64,000 nucleotides of DNA from Allium sativum (GCA_030737875.1 CM060912.1:123850493-123914492); one strand, 5' to 3'; positions 1-12,675 are shown, counted from the stretch's first letter. Notes: generated by a model not told the origin, from the sequence alone. Numbers and translations are program-made.

Positions 1-2024
1 TACATCACCTGGATTATGTTCTTAACCGTTGCAAAGAAAAACACTTAACGCTTAATTGGGAGAAGTGTCACTTCATGGTCAAACATGGCATTGTTTTAGG
101 ATATGTCATCTCTAATAAAGGAATTGAAGTAGACAAAGCCAACATTGAGGTTATCTCGACCCTTCCCATTCTCAAATCCGTTAAGGACATCCGATCCTTT
201 TTAGGTCATGCTGGCTTTTACCGTCACTTTATAAAGGATTTTAGCAAAATCACTCGACCTTTGACCAGTCTTCTTGGTAAGGATGTTCCTTTCGACTTCA
301 ATTCTGATTGCATTTCATCTTTTGAGCATTTTAAAAATGAACTTGTCTCTGCCCCGATCATCTGCTCTCCTAATTGGAAGCTGCCTTTTGAAATCATGTG
401 TGACGCCTTGAATTTCGCTGTTGGCGCTGTCTTGGGACAACGTATTGATAAGATTCTTCATGTCATTTACTACGCGAGTAAGACTCTGAACGACACTCAA
501 ATCAATTATATGACCACTGAAAAGGAACTCTTGGCATTCATTTTCGCTCTAGAAAAATTATGACCTTATCTAGTTGGCTCACACATCACTGTTCATACTG
601 ATCATTCCGCACTTAGGTACCTTTTGTCTAAAAAGGATGCTAAGGCTCGTCTCATTCGTTGGATCCTTTTACTTCAAGAATTTGACCTTACCATTAAGGA
701 TAAAAAAGGATCTGACAACGTTATTGCGGACCACTTGTCTCGTCTTCCAAATGCCCCGTCTTCTTCTCTTCCGATCAACGAGAATTTCCCTGATGAACAG
801 CTATTTTCTTTATCCACTGATCCTTGGTTCGCTGACATTGTCAACTACTTAGTCACCAAGAAGACCCCTTCTTTTTGGTCCAAGCAGGATAAACACAAAT
901 TCGTTTCCCAAGTTAAACATTTTTTCTGGGACAACCCCTATCTTTTCAAGTATTATCCCGACCAAATTATTCGAAGGTGTGTTCCCGACACTGAAACTCA
1001 TAGTGTCCTCTCTTTCTGTCATGACCAAGCCTGTGTTGGTCAGTTCGGTCCCAAAAAGACAACCAAAAAGGTTCTCCAATCGGGTTTCTACTGGCCTAAC
1101 CTTTTTAAAGACGCATACGAATTTTGTGAAAATTGTGATCGATGTCAATTCTTAGAGAAAATTTCTAAACGGAATATGATGCCCCTAAACCCCATTCTAG
1201 AGGTCGAATTTTTGATGATTGGGTTATGAATTCATGGGACCCTTCCCTAATTCTTTTGGGAACCTTTACATTCTCTTAGCTATATATTATGTTTCTAAAT
1301 GAGTCGAAGCTATTCCGTGCAAAACAAACGATAACAAGGTTGTTGTGCGAGGTTTGGCACGCCTTGTACAATAATAAGTGATAACGGGACACACTTCTGT
1401 AATCGTTCTTTTGAAGCCCTCATAAGAAAGTATTTGATAACCCACAAGTTATCCACTCCTTACCATCCTCAAACTTGTGGGCAGGTTGAAGTATCGAATA
1501 GGCAGATTAAGCAAATCCTTGAGAAAACTGTGAATGGTAATTGCAAAGACTGGTCCCAAAAGTTAATCGACGCTCTTTGGGCTTACCGCACCGCTTTCAA
1601 AACAAACTTAGGTATGTCCTCTTATCGGTTGATTTTTGGTAAGCTATGTCACTTGCCAGTTGAACTAGAACATAGGGCATTATGGGCAATAAAAACTTTA
1701 TATCTTGACTTAGAGCAAGCAGGTGAACTGCTTCAACTTAATGAACTTAATGAAATTCAAAATGATGCTTATGAAAATGAACGAATTTACAAGGACAGGA
1801 CGAAAGTTTTTCATGATAAATCCATTTTACGTAAAACTTTCATGCCAGGTCAAAAAATTTTGTTATATGACTCAAGATTGCATTTATTCTCAGGTAAGTT
1901 AAAATCTAGATGGACAGGACCTTACACTGTACGGACTTTTTTTCCGTATAGTGCGGTAGAAATTGAGAATCCAACCGATGGATCATCCTATAAGGTCAAT
2001 GGTCAAGCCTTAAACCTTACTTAG
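1..2024 (+). pseudogene. Athila-type Ty3/gypsy pol remnant (end of RT, RNase H, integrase)
   Basis: The left window edge cuts a Ty3/gypsy pol gene. Frame 75-563 covers the end of reverse transcriptase and the start of RNase H; FLGHAGFYRHFIKDFSKI, CDALNFAVGAVLGQ and YYASKTLN are close to Athila consensus. The same frame continues past a TGA at 561-563 into TDHSALRYLLSKKDAKARLIRW and DHLSRLP, then the integrase zinc finger ending CENCDRCQ (to about 1150). A one-base frameshift near 1213, in a T run, moves the MNFMGPFPNSFGN part of integrase to another frame, which is stop-ridden to about 1430. Frame 1434-2024 gives the integrase end ([17 protein letters not shown]) and a C-terminal domain. The usual GQVE..N motif is present. 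At least one nonsense and one frameshift make it a pseudogene. The lineage call rests on recalled similarity. Confidence 0.85.
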
Positions 2025-3801
2025 AACCAATACCCAACCAAGAGGAAGAGCTCATGCTCCTCCATGAGCCACATTACATTCGGTAAGACGCACTAACCCT
2101 CTTTTGTACAAATGTAAATATTCTCATATTTGTTTTTCTCTTTCACTAAGATATGTCTGATTAACGATTGTGAGGGCACAGCCACACTCAAGTGTGGGGG
2201 GAATTTACATTACATCAGCAATCAAATTTTATGAAGTAGGTCATTCATTGAACAAGGATTAACTTAAATTCATAAATAACACCTTGGTTCTTGTTTGATA
2301 AGTTGAATTGTTAGGTGATGGTAATGAACATTATTTATTCATTGAGTTGTAATGTATCGTTTTAAGATGCTAGCTTGAGACTTGCAGACGTTAGTCGTGT
2401 TCTGGAGTAAGCGTGTCAACCTTTTTTTATACATGTTAGAATGTGCAAGTAAAAATAATCAAAAAAAAAATCATCAAATAAAAATGATTTTGCACCTACA
2501 TTTGTTGGATTTTCTGAGTTTGTTTTCATGCATAATATTTTTTCTCACTCAAATTTTCAAAATTGTAAGTTCTAAAATCCACTTGACCCAATTAAGGAGA
2601 AATGACTCATTGTAGCGTTCTTCTTCGATACCCCACATTATTCAAACCCAAGTTTTAGTCGATTTACATCCATGCTTCGACAAGTTTTTCTTACATTGGT
2701 ATACTTAAGAACCTTTCATTTTCAAAGGTTAAAAACTTCACTTTTATACCAATATTACACTACCCACTCCATACTTGTTTAAAGGTAGGATAACCATAAA
2801 CTTCATCTTATTTTATATGGGTTATCTATCTTACGAAACTTTGCTTATCATTCTTTCCAGCTTTTTATATAACATCAATTCAGACTTGTGTGTTGAATTA
2901 GAGTTATAAAAATAGAGTAACTAGGGCATAAAACTTTCCTTTCATGAAGTGTTGGTTATGATTCGCTTGGTAGAGGAAGAATCAAATGAAATAATGTAAG
3001 GTATCATTCCATTCCATCTCCACTCATCATTTATCATGCAAAAAGAAAAAAAAGAAGAAGAAAAAATTGCAATAAAGAGAAAATCTTTGAGAATAAAATA
3101 GTCATTCATCATTCTTGACTATAAACCATTTCCATTCCATCCACATCCATCGTACCATACTTAGACATGAGGATTGTAGTTGAGGAGATGAAAGGAAACA
3201 AAAATGTTCATATGTGCCTTAGTATTACTTTATCTTTTGTAGCTTGAAGTTCAGCTAATACACTCGCCCTCTTATCTATAACATTTTTAGAACTTACAAA
3301 AATTTCCCTTCATCTATGCATAACTCACATCCAATACAGTACAATTACACTAGTGCAAAATTCTTCAAAAAAAATGAATAAACGATTGGGTGCACATTGT
3401 CGATGTGTAGAACTTTGGTTGACACCACGCTCTTAACCTTCAAGACAATTACAGTGTTATCAAGGAATTACGATTCAACTTGGAAAATTTTATTCATTTT
3501 TGCATCAATAATGGGATGGACAATTTGGGACTAAAAAGTTATTATTGAAGTTAGGTGAAATCCTTGGAATGTGAAAGACCATAAATATATTGTTTGATTA
3601 ATCCACGTACTTAAGACGCTTTGGATTTTGCGGGTAGTATCTGCTGAAAATCCTCATGAGACAACACTCATCCTACTAGGGACACCTAGGGGTTTAACGG
3701 CTTGTTGCATACGCTAAATGCAATCGTGTTTCCTACGAAAGTGTGACATATCTTAGTTTAGTTTATCCGAGGACGAATAAAAAGATAAGTGTGGGGGTAT
3801 T
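2025..3801 (+). other. Athila 3' non-coding region between pol and 3' LTR
   Basis: No convincing coding sequence is visible; small frames such as 2382-2615 match nothing I recognise. Athila elements commonly have a long region here, sometimes with an env-like frame, but no membrane-protein frame survives. A G-rich AGTGTGGGGGG motif occurs at about 2189-2200 and a second one, the likely polypurine tract, just before the LTR at 3790-3797. Confidence 0.6.
3789..3801 (+). other. Polypurine tract before Athila 3' LTR
   Basis: AGTGTGGGGGTATT lies directly before TGATATACACG, the usual start of this LTR type. It would prime plus-strand DNA synthesis during reverse transcription. Confidence 0.6.
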
Positions 3802-4960
3802 TGATATACACGTAAATGTGTATATTTTATCCGCTTATTTATCTTGTTTTATCTTTTAAATAATTGATATTGTGTATTTATAGTTGTGTTTCTATATTAT
3901 TTATGATGAATGGATTAATGCACTTAATTGTTGAAAAGCTTGAAGAAATGTTGCAGTTCAACCACCTTCTTCAGCATATTTTAAAGATTCAATGTCTTTT
4001 CATAATGATAGCTGGTCACAGAGAATTATGGAGGTCCTATTCATGCTCAAAACAGTTGGAATTGATGCCATTTGATGTCGCAAGCTATGACATTTGCAAA
4101 TCCATTCATATATATTCACATTAGCTCATTTGAAAGGCCTTTCATTCACATGCGTTTACAATTAGCTATTTGGTTTATGTGTTATTTTGGAAAAGGGATT
4201 TTGTCCCACATTGTGTAATGAGCCTCTTAGCCTTGGCTAGTACAACTATAAATACCTTGTACCTTATTCATGTAAAAACACACTTAGTTTTATTCTGTAA
4301 TTCTCTTCTTGAAATAAAACTCTTCTTCCCCCTTTCTCTCAATTGTTATTTTATTTTATTTATGTTCATGTTATTTAGTTTCTTTTTCTCTTCTTCTTTA
4401 GCTATGTCTAGCTAATCCCCTTTGATTAGAGGGTGATGACGTTAGTAGATATGATTCAACATGAATCACAAAACCAATAGATGGGGACTTTATACATGTA
4501 GATCTGGATCTGAATCAAGGTTTAGATCTGAACCTTCATATTCTGTGTTGTTTAAGAGCTATGCTCCTTCATAGGGTATATTCGTGTTCGATCTAACAAT
4601 TATTAGATTTAGATCTAATTTTAGGGTTTTAGAAATTAATTAGTGAATCTATCCCGATATTCTATGGTTGTTTAAGAGCTCAGCTCTTGCATAGGCTATG
4701 CTTGTCGTTATTTACTTATTTGTTTCTAAGAACCTACTTATCGTTGATTCATGTGTGTGACAGAAACATGAATTAGATCTATGTTTATTTGTTGGCTATT
4801 GATGAGTGTGAATCCAATCTATGTCATTATCCCCTAATTGCTTTCTCTTATTATATAAATCTCTCTTTTTATTTAATTGCTGTTATTTTCTGTGTTTTTA
4901 ATCAATCAAAATCCTGGAATAACTTGATTGGATTTACTAATTAAAATATTTTTGGTCCCA
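3802..4960 (+). repeat. Athila 3' LTR
   Basis: The LTR starts TGATATACACGT right after the polypurine tract. Its end is placed at TTGGTCCCA (4960), because the adjoining minus-strand copia integrase homology (PKQQG followed by a degenerate ERMNRT-like stretch) runs up to about 4961. The left LTR lies outside the window, so the length (about 1159 bp) cannot be checked against a partner. The start is more secure than the end. Confidence 0.6.
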
Positions 4961-5573
4961 GACTTCGACACCCTCTGCAACAATCCTTGTTGTTTAGGAA
5001 ATCCGAACGGATTTTACAGTTGTTTACAATTGTTTAATTTGTTCGTAAATAGCGTACTTGCCACGATTCTCTACATTTTGATTCCACACTCGTTGCAGAA
5101 CTTCTTAAATTTGTTATCTCCATATTCACCCCCATTGTTAGTACTAAGCTTTTTATATTTTTAGATTTGTCTCATTTTCAACTGTAGCTTTCCATCTCCG
5201 AAAAGCGTCAAACACTTCACATTTATGCCTTAAAAAGTAAATCTATACCTTTAGCGAGTGATCATTAATGAAAGTAATGAAATAATGTTTCCTAGCAATG
5301 AATAAGACGGTCGTTGGCCCTCAATCATCGGAATGAACAGGCTCCATCCTTTCTTTCTTTGGGGTTCTACCATTTATTTCAAAGCTGACATTTTTCTGCA
5401 TTTTAAGTATGAATTCTTCCATATGCCTATTTCCACCAACTGTATACTTGGAAGTTTTCCCTTCGAATGCATAATCTTCATTCTCCTCTCACTCATATGG
5501 CATATCCTATTGTGCCATATGTTGGAATTTTCATTGCTAGTTGCAACAATGGTCGAACATCGTGAAGAATTCA
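4961..5573 (-). pseudogene. Ty1/copia relic C, segment 3: GAG-pre-integrase and integrase start
   Basis: On the minus strand, 5573 to about 5374 translates to a GAG-pre-integrase domain: NIWHNRICHMSERRMKIMH followed by SKGKLPSIQ, matching the copia LWH.RLGHMSEKGM pattern. Further down, TNNGGEYGDNKFKKFCNECG (about 5140-5080) is the integrase core around its second catalytic Asp, and PKQQGLLQ matches the later PQQNGVAE motif. Several stops and frameshifts are present. Reverse transcriptase and RNase H are absent because the Athila element abuts here; they would lie left of the window if Athila inserted into this element. It is the continuation of the segments at 9736-10680 and 31605-31925. Confidence 0.75.
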
Positions 5574-5850
5574 GTACAAAAAAAATTATGAAATTAAAGG
5601 CTGACAAATTTAGTTTCTAATTAAGTATTTCAGTCTCTAAATATGACTTAAATACTGACTACTGACCAAAAACATGAGTTACTGTTTCTCAAGTTGTAAA
5701 ATATATTTGAAACTGAATTTCAGTATTTAATTTTAAAGACTGATAATCTGTCTTAAACATTTTTAAAGACTGTCTTTTGAAACTGAAATAGATTTTTAAA
5801 TCGGTCTCAACATACAAATTATATATGTATATGTATATACATGTGTGCAT

Positions 5851-5890
5851 TGTTAGAGAATATGCTAGAAGATATGTCGCTTTTATTTAA
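5851..5890 (+). repeat. 40-bp tandem duplication of the LTR start
   Basis: The first 40 bases of the LTR occur twice in a row (5851-5890 and 5891-5930), differing at two positions. The right LTR has only one copy. Confidence 0.85.
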
Positions 5891-6169
5891 TGTTAGAGAA
5901 TATGCTAGAAGATATGTTGCCTTTATTTAATTGCATTGATTTGGGTCTATATTTGGTATAGAATTATTTATAACAATAGACCCAAATATACTCTAGAATA
6001 TTCTTATATAGAATGTTCTTTTAGACAAGGATAAACTATGTATAAATAGAGGTAAGGATTGGCAATGTAAGAAAGTATCTTTTGTAGTAATCAATCAAGA
6101 AAGCAATAACAATGTAGTCTTTTATGCTTTACCGTTTAATCTCTCTCCCCTTTTGATCAAATTCTAACA
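5891..6169 (+). repeat. 5' LTR of the small LTR element
   Basis: Begins TGTTAG and ends CTAACA, a perfect short inverted repeat. Contains TATAAATAGAGG (about 6040), a good plant TATA box. Confidence 0.85.
6037..6049 (+). promoter_or_regulatory. TATA box in the small LTR element
   Basis: ATGTATAAATAGAGG lies 150 bp inside the LTR. The same sequence is kept in the right LTR near 8155-8168. Confidence 0.5.
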
Positions 6170-6182
6170 TGGTATCAGAGCT
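6170..6182 (+). other. Primer-binding site, initiator tRNA-Met
   Basis: TGGTATCAGAGCT follows the LTR terminus directly. This is the standard plant copia and chromovirus primer-binding sequence. Confidence 0.85.
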
Positions 6183-8007
6183 TGGTGAAAAGAGAGGGGA
6201 GAGTATAATAAAAAAATGGAAACAAAGAATTCCAAAAGAAACAATCATTGTAAAATCATGCCGCTATTTTTCTAAAAAATAAAAATTGAGTCCAACGAAA
6301 TCGAATCGGATTTCGGTATTTCGAATTGGTATTAAAGTGGTGATCTTCAAACCAAATATTGGGGTTCGCAATTTGATCAGAATTGCATTTTGGGTGGTAT
6401 GGTTACGGTGTTCACATATAGCTTTATGGTGTTTCGAATTGCGATTTTGTCTAGGGATTTACAATTTGATTTGCGAGTTGGTAATTCTATTGGGTTTTTG
6501 GAGCTTGAATTGGAATAGTATTCGATTGTTGTGCTCGCGGTTTCAAAAGCAGATTTGTTGAGGTGAGGATGATGGCACAGAAGCTAGGAATTTCGAACGT
6601 AGGTGATGGTCGGCATGTGGTTAGTGGTTTTGAAGGCAGGCGCAGCACTGTTCGGATTGGAGATTGTGGGTAAAGGGTGTTTGTCAAAAGTTGGTTGCGA
6701 TTGTGGCAGGTTTTTGGATTTGTTCAGTTCTTTTGAGCACGAATTTGTCTTGCGGTGGGTATTTGATTTGGATATGCTATGAAGTGGTAAGAAGGGGAGT
6801 TGTTAACGTTGATGAGGAGCAGAGTGGTGATTGCTGTATGCTCTAGGAATTTGTTGGGCATGGTATGAGGATCTTTCTTGTGACTAAGATGATGGAGATG
6901 TGATTGTGCAGTCGCGGTAGATGATTCAGTTTAGAGATGAAGGTTTGTCATGGTTCAGGGGTTTGGTTTTGGAATGGCGTACGGTTTTTGGTGAAAGGGA
7001 TGGAGTATGGATTTGATGCAATAATGGCCAATGGTGGTTTTGTGAGGAGCTGTTGACGATGGATTTTTTTGTGGTGAGTTGCGATTTTTTCTAAAGTGTG
7101 GTGTTGTGGAAGAAGTATCGGTCTGTGTTGACTGAAATTAAAGTGGGCTAGATGGTCAAGAACAGTGCAGTGATACTGTGGAAGAGGGAGAATTAGGTTG
7201 ATTCTGATAAGGCTATGTGATTGATGTAGTTGGCAGAGGAGGCAATGTGGTCGGAGCTGAGAATTGAAGGAGATGAATCGGTGGTTTTGGAGTTGAGCAG
7301 TGAAGAGGTGATGTAGTGGTTCAGGAATGCTTTAAGCTAGATGGTTTTGATTGTGTATGAAGTGGTTTGTTGATGATTCAGTTGTGAGTATGTGACAATG
7401 TTGAAGCAGTTTTGGTGAATTGTTGAAATGGTAGTATGGTGTTGATTGTGGTCTGATGAACATTGCATCTTGATTGAAATAGATGGGTTGATTGAGTTGT
7501 TAGAGAGTAACATTAATTTGAAGATGTTTATTGTTTGTTTGATGTCTGTATCGGTAACCTTTTTTGTTAGGAGGGCAATTGACGTCTATTGAAGGCGGTA
7601 GATGGTATTGTAAGGTATGTTTGGAGGATGCAAATATACGTTGATTCATTCTTATTGATTTGGTTTTTTTTTTCTGTTTAATATGTTTATGGGATGCAAA
7701 CATATGCAAACTCATCCCATTTTGGTTTATTTTGTTTTCATTGTATGTTTGGGGTACAAACACATCCGGGACCAGTTTTGTCATTTGGCCACTCAGATCT
7801 TTTGTTTACAGATCAGATTGAAGCTAGTTGAGTTGTTTTGAAGTTTCAGATTGGATTTGTTGAGTTGTTTGGAGTTGTAGTTGAATATTTGATGTTTAGT
7901 GTTATTCTCTAACAATATTGAAACGGTTGCTCGATCTTGCTACTCTTTAGTTTGCATCTTCTATTTGGCAAACTCACGATTTTTTGAATCATGAGTTTGA
8001 GTGGGGA
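6183..8007 (+). other. Non-coding interior of the small LTR element
   Basis: G/T-rich sequence with no frame above about 95 codons and no retroelement motif. The last bases form the polypurine tract (about 7998-8007). Confidence 0.6.
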
Positions 8008-8288
8008 TGTTAGAGAATATGCTAGAAGATATGTTGCCTTTATTTAATTGCATTGATTTGGGTTTATATTTGGTATAGAATTATTTATAATAATAGAGCC
8101 AAATATACTGTAGAATATTCTTATCTAGAATGTTCTTTTAGATAAGGATAAACTATGTATAAATAGAGGCAATGATTGGTAATGTAAGAAAGTATCTTTT
8201 GTAATATTCAATCGAGAAAGCAATAACAATGTAGTCTTTTATGCTTTACCGTTTAATCTCTCTCTATTCTCTTGATCAAATTCTAAAA
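8008..8288 (+). repeat. 3' LTR of the small LTR element
   Basis: Aligns over its whole length with 5891-6169. The terminal ACA is mutated (CTAAAA). Confidence 0.8.
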
Positions 8289-9735
8289 ATACACACATAC
8301 ACTTTCTCTCCCTCATCAATTAAACAAAACCAAAATCCACTTTCAGTTGACATTGAAGACAGTCCAAATTGTTGTGTAATTACATTATGGTTAAACAAAC
8401 ACACAGTAATCCAAGTACCAAAATTTTAACATACACAATCGTTATCAATTATTATAATATCCAAATATTTAGCAAACATCCTTTTACAATTCTAGAAAGT
8501 ACATCATTCAATAAGTAGAATACACTTAGTGCTACTTGTATCAAAATTATTTCACTCATGTATGATTCCTTAATACATACGTTTTCACTATCACCAAATA
8601 TATCAAACCCACCGCTTTTGTATTAGACATAATAACTTCCGATTTCAACACGTTCGTACAAACCTTCGGATCCTTTACACCATGATACAAGACACAACAC
8701 AATAGACGCCTAAATACCCATCTCACAACCTTCCCACTTTAAGTGATTGCTAAATACAATCATAATCATTAAACATAACCCACACGTCAGCCATATGCCT
8801 CAACCATACAAGCTTTTCAATTAGTGTCGGCCCTGCTAACTCAGTTACCTATACAGGATCACAACTTCGGAGCATTGTATTGTCGTTGACGATGGAAAAC
8901 TCCTCTCACTAATGGTTGCAAAGCTCTGACCGTCCTACAAACCAAAGATACTCCCCCAAGTACTCCTAAACACCACAAACACTAACCGTCCATTGCCACA
9001 TACAACCTTTGTTAATTGTTTACAAAAAAAGAAAGACAATCCAAATGGATTTCCGTAAGTTCAGAACAGTAAACATGACATGAGGAAGATGAATAAGTTC
9101 ATGGGGCTTGAGAGTGAGATGATTAATTAGTTAAAATCACCGGCGGACATTCCAATAACGAATTAGAATAAAATTAGAGATCTATCTGCTGGAAAAAATT
9201 ATGGCAAAGATGAAGTGGTTTAACACAAGTAGAATAGAAACAATGAACAATGAAGTGCTTTACCTTTTAGATCTGTTGTTCAACATTTACGTGAACAGTT
9301 GAAAAATAAAATCTTGAAAGCGGTCCATGAAATTGAATGTATATCAGCAATAGGAGAAGTAAGAGAAAGTGTACATTTCGAAAGGATGGTAGTGGAACAG
9401 TTTTAACCGTGAATGATGGCCTTATTTCAAGTTAGTGGAGTAGTTTTTTGTGTTTTCTTTATTTTGTTACAAAGATTAAATATTTTATTTAATAGGTACT
9501 ATGTAGTATGGCACAGATCGTTAACATCATCCATCATATTAGAAAACAATAAAAAGGTCTCTACCTTCAGTTTGATTACCAATTGGATAGTAGTAACTAC
9601 CAAACTAGAGATTGAAATATTGTCTTCAGGTGTTCCGATCTTTAGTATAAATTCTTACTAACCGACTCTTTTAGTTATTGATCAGTCTTTGACTATAGAA
9701 TGATTTTTCTGGGGATTCAATTTGTAGTCTTTAAT
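8289..9735. other. Right part of the TIR element, non-coding
   Basis: AT-rich sequence with no recognisable gene. It ends with the inverted-repeat arm described for the 5574-9735 element. Confidence 0.4.
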
Positions 9736-10680
9736 TCAAGCTATTTTGGTAGTGATTCCACTCTTCTTGCCTTGAGCAACTGCCACTGCACCCTTTGAAA
9801 TTTTCCGATCATCACCATGAAAAGTCGTACTTTAGCCTTCACTATCCAATTGTCCTACAAAGCTCAAATTCTTTTTCAAGTTAGGTACATGCCTGACATG
9901 TTTTAGCCCCCAAACTGATGTATTTAACTTAATATTCACATCACCTTTACCAATAATATCAAAAGGTTTATCGTCACCAAGATTAACTTTTCCGAGATAT
10001 TCAGGGGCGTATCTTTTGAAGAATTCTTTCTATGAAGTGGCATGGAACGATGCTTTAGAATCTAGAATCCAAGACTCTTCCTTGCTCTCCAAAGAGCATA
10101 TCAATGCTTCATCCCATCCTGTGGTGGAAGTAACATTTACCTTTGCCTCCGCCTCCTGATCCTTTGGTGCACTTCTGCATTGATTTTTGTAGTGTTCGGT
10201 CTTTTCATAGTTCCAACACTCAACGGTCTTTGAGCAATTAGAATTATTGGGATTTGTGGATTTAGATCCCCAGTTCTTTAAACTACCTCAGTAGTTCGAT
10301 TTACTAAGTCCGTTTCCTCTTGTTGAATTTCTTCATCTTGTTTGTATATGCAAAATTGAAAAGTTTGATGACTCCCAAAATCTCTTTATGAGATCTCTTC
10401 ACAGAAAACCATATCATGAATATCATCAAATTTTAACTTATTGTTTCTCAACGAGCAACTCACTACTGCCATGACAATATCATTCCAAATTTCTGGTAGA
10501 AAAGACAAAAGTATCAGTGCTGGTACTTCTTCGTCAAATTAAATTTCAACTGAGCTTAGGTGAGAAGTAATTGTATTCAGTTCATTTAGATGTTGAGCTA
10601 CCAACGCACCTTCTGTCATCCGCAAATTGAACAATCGTCTCATTAAATGAACTTTGTTAGAGGTTGATGGATTCTCATAC
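9736..10680 (-). pseudogene. Ty1/copia relic C, segment 2: gag C-terminal part and protease
   Basis: Minus-strand translation from 10680 gives YENPSTSNKVHLMRRLFNL and EGALVAQHLNELNTITSHLS, the copia gag core. It runs through LILLSFLPEIWNDIV to a degraded zinc-knuckle region (about 10160-10330). At about 9840-10080 comes the protease/early pol stretch with WGLKHVRHVPNLKKNL and FVGQLDSEGY, and then VAVAQGKKSG (9740-9790). Several stops and frameshifts interrupt it. Its upstream part lies 21 kb away at 31605-31873, because gypsy element A inserted in the codon region SSMY|YENPS. Confidence 0.8.
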
Positions 10681-11284
10681 TGTGACGGCCCGCCCCGCAC
10701 CAGCCTGCATTTCCTCCGAAAGTGCGCTGTACACATGTCCCGACTAGCACGGAACGGTCGCCAAAGAAAGGAAAGAAGGGAATGAACTAATCAAGGAACC
10801 TGTAGAATGTCTCACAGCGCATGGAATAAAATATAATAATAACATACTTGACATAAAACAGGTGAGACAGTTTATAAGCTGATAACTAATAATCAATGTC
10901 AACATCAGAGCAGCGGAAATCCAAATACAGCTTATTACAACTTTCCAAATTTACTGTCTCTAATCAAAAGAAAACTAAAGTAGAAGATACACCACCAATG
11001 CCCAAGCAGTGATCTTCAACAACACAGGGAGAATACTATATATATTACGTGGAAGCCTCCTGCTCGTCTCCGGATCATCTACCCGTGCATCACCAGCTAA
11101 CCTGTCTCTAGTCTGCTCGTGTGAGCACCCAGAGTAATAAGAAGAGACATAAAACTCTGGGTCAGACATAAAGCCTGGTATGAGCGATAAGCATCTAAAC
11201 AGAGTAATAACAGGTATACTAAACCATACCTGAACCTGGACCTGCAACCAAAGAGTTAGTACCACATACCGTACAATGCCCTAA
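10681..11284 (-). repeat. 3' LTR of element A, distal piece (split by element B)
   Basis: Matches 29057-29660 of the 5' LTR almost exactly. It stops at CCTAA, the duplication made by element B. Confidence 0.93.
11163..11177 (-). other. Conserved LTR hairpin (element A, 3' LTR)
   Basis: The minus strand reads TACCAGGC-TTTAT-GTCTGACCC; stem CAGGC/GTCTG with one G-U pair. See the hairpin finding. Confidence 0.6.
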
Positions 11285-11708
11285 TGTAACACCCCACCTA
11301 CACTAGGATCACTCCTTAGAATGTACTAGCTTTGGAGGGGCGTTATTGTGAAGGTAAACATGCACAGAGATATAGCAAGACAGAGTACATAAAAATAAGT
11401 ATAAGTAAAGCAGCGGTAGCAGATAAAACCCATCATCATCATCTCAGAAAACCCACATAGTCAAGTACATAATATCAAAATGTCATGATCCAAAATACAA
11501 CTCCAGTCTAGATACGTGATAACACAATACATAGTAAACATCAGTACTAATCCCCAGAAATAAAAGATAATCCACAGCTAGCTCAGATCCATACATGAGC
11601 TATCCAACAGGCAAGTCAAAGATCCACTAAGCAGATGTAGTCCCTCCCTGAGAACCTGTGTGTGTGGGGGGGGGGGGAACGGAAGAAAAGAAGCGAAAGA
11701 AAACAGGT

Positions 11709-11723
11709 CAGTCAAAAAGACTG
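11709..11723 (-). other. Conserved LTR hairpin (element B, 3' LTR)
   Basis: The minus strand reads TACCAGTC-TTTTT-GACTGACCTG, a perfect 5-bp stem CAGTC/GACTG. The stem bases differ from those in element D yet still pair. Confidence 0.65.
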
Positions 11724-12675
11724 GTAAGCCCTACTACGATCAATCTATAAACTAATAAAGTTAACAGTATGATGGAAACTGAGATGAACATACTGCCAAT
11801 AGATAAAGGTGACATCACATAGACGAGATTAAACTTTGCACCACAGTGTACTAGCAAACCCACAAAACAGATCTTGATCCCTTAGCCCAAACTTTGGCCC
11901 AATAACATGTAGTGACCTTATTATAAGGCCCAGCCCAACGGTCTAGTCGATCGGCTCCCTATAAACCTAACACGTCAAGTGTTGGTGTCCATACGGCCCA
12001 CATGGATGTAGTCAGACTGTGCTGGGTCCACCTTCGGGTGTATCAAGCCCTAAGATGTCAACCCCAGACACCTAAGCAATAATGCACAGTCTAAGCCTAC
12101 TGGTACCCGTGCCTCGAGTTTGTCCAACATCGGACTACGTGCACGTCCGTAGCCCGCCGGACCCGCACCGCTGTACCACTCAGCCGTCGCTTTGGTCGCT
12201 TACATCAGTCCAGTAATCGTGCCCCGCCCTAGCCTAGCCTCTAGGGTTGTGAATGATACCAAACTGGGATTACTGCTGGAACAGACCACGTTGCTAGGGT
12301 TTCTAAGAGGGTTAAGTGTGGTTTTAACCCCTCACTAAACCTGGATTAGATTAGCTAAGTGTAACCACTTATCCTCATCTAATCCTCGCATCCCCATTAT
12401 TGGTTAAGTATTAGTGGGCCATGACTTAACCCTAATCATGAGGCATTAATTACTTAACGCACCCAACCTCTCACATTAGACATCCGTGGTTACCTGGGAA
12501 GATTTACACCACGTCTAGGTCTAACCTCGGGTCTTATGGTGCAACATGACCAACTACCCACATTAGACCCCACGTTGTGGTTACCTGGGAAGATTTACAC
12601 CACAACTAGGTCTAACCTCGAGTTGGCCATATCATGTTATCTAATGTCATGTCCACTTCAAAACATATTTACAAA

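Larger units (their letters stand above)
5851..8288 (+). mobile_element. Small non-coding LTR retrotransposon (TRIM/LARD-like, copia-type signals)
   Basis: Two direct LTRs of about 280 bp (5891-6169 and 8008-8288) start TGTTAGAGAA; the left one ends CTAACA. TGGTATCAGAGC, complementary to the 3' end of initiator tRNA-Met, follows immediately at 6170. A purine-rich GAGTGGGGA precedes the right LTR. The 1.84-kb interior has no gag or pol homology in any frame, so replication would have depended on another element. The LTRs differ at roughly 15 positions plus small indels (about 5%), so the insertion is not recent. I could not find a target-site duplication. Confidence 0.8.
5574..9735. mobile_element. 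Non-autonomous terminal-inverted-repeat DNA transposon, itself interrupted
   Basis: This block splits copia relic C between its protease and GAG-pre-integrase coding parts. Near the left end AAAGGCTGACAAATTTAG (from about 5597) pairs with the right-end sequence whose reverse complement reads AAAGACTACAAATTGAATC (9732 leftwards), an imperfect inverted repeat. AATTCA occurs just outside both ends (5568-5573, 9733-9738), and joining there brings the copia homology back together. Without the 2.4-kb LTR element inside, it is about 1.7 kb and has no transposase-like frame. The superfamily is uncertain: the target repeat is too short to choose between hAT and Mutator. Confidence 0.5.

Noticed and set aside
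6286..6846. Frames of 60-91 codons in the small LTR element
   Set aside because: No gag or pol similarity, and the interior looks non-coding throughout.
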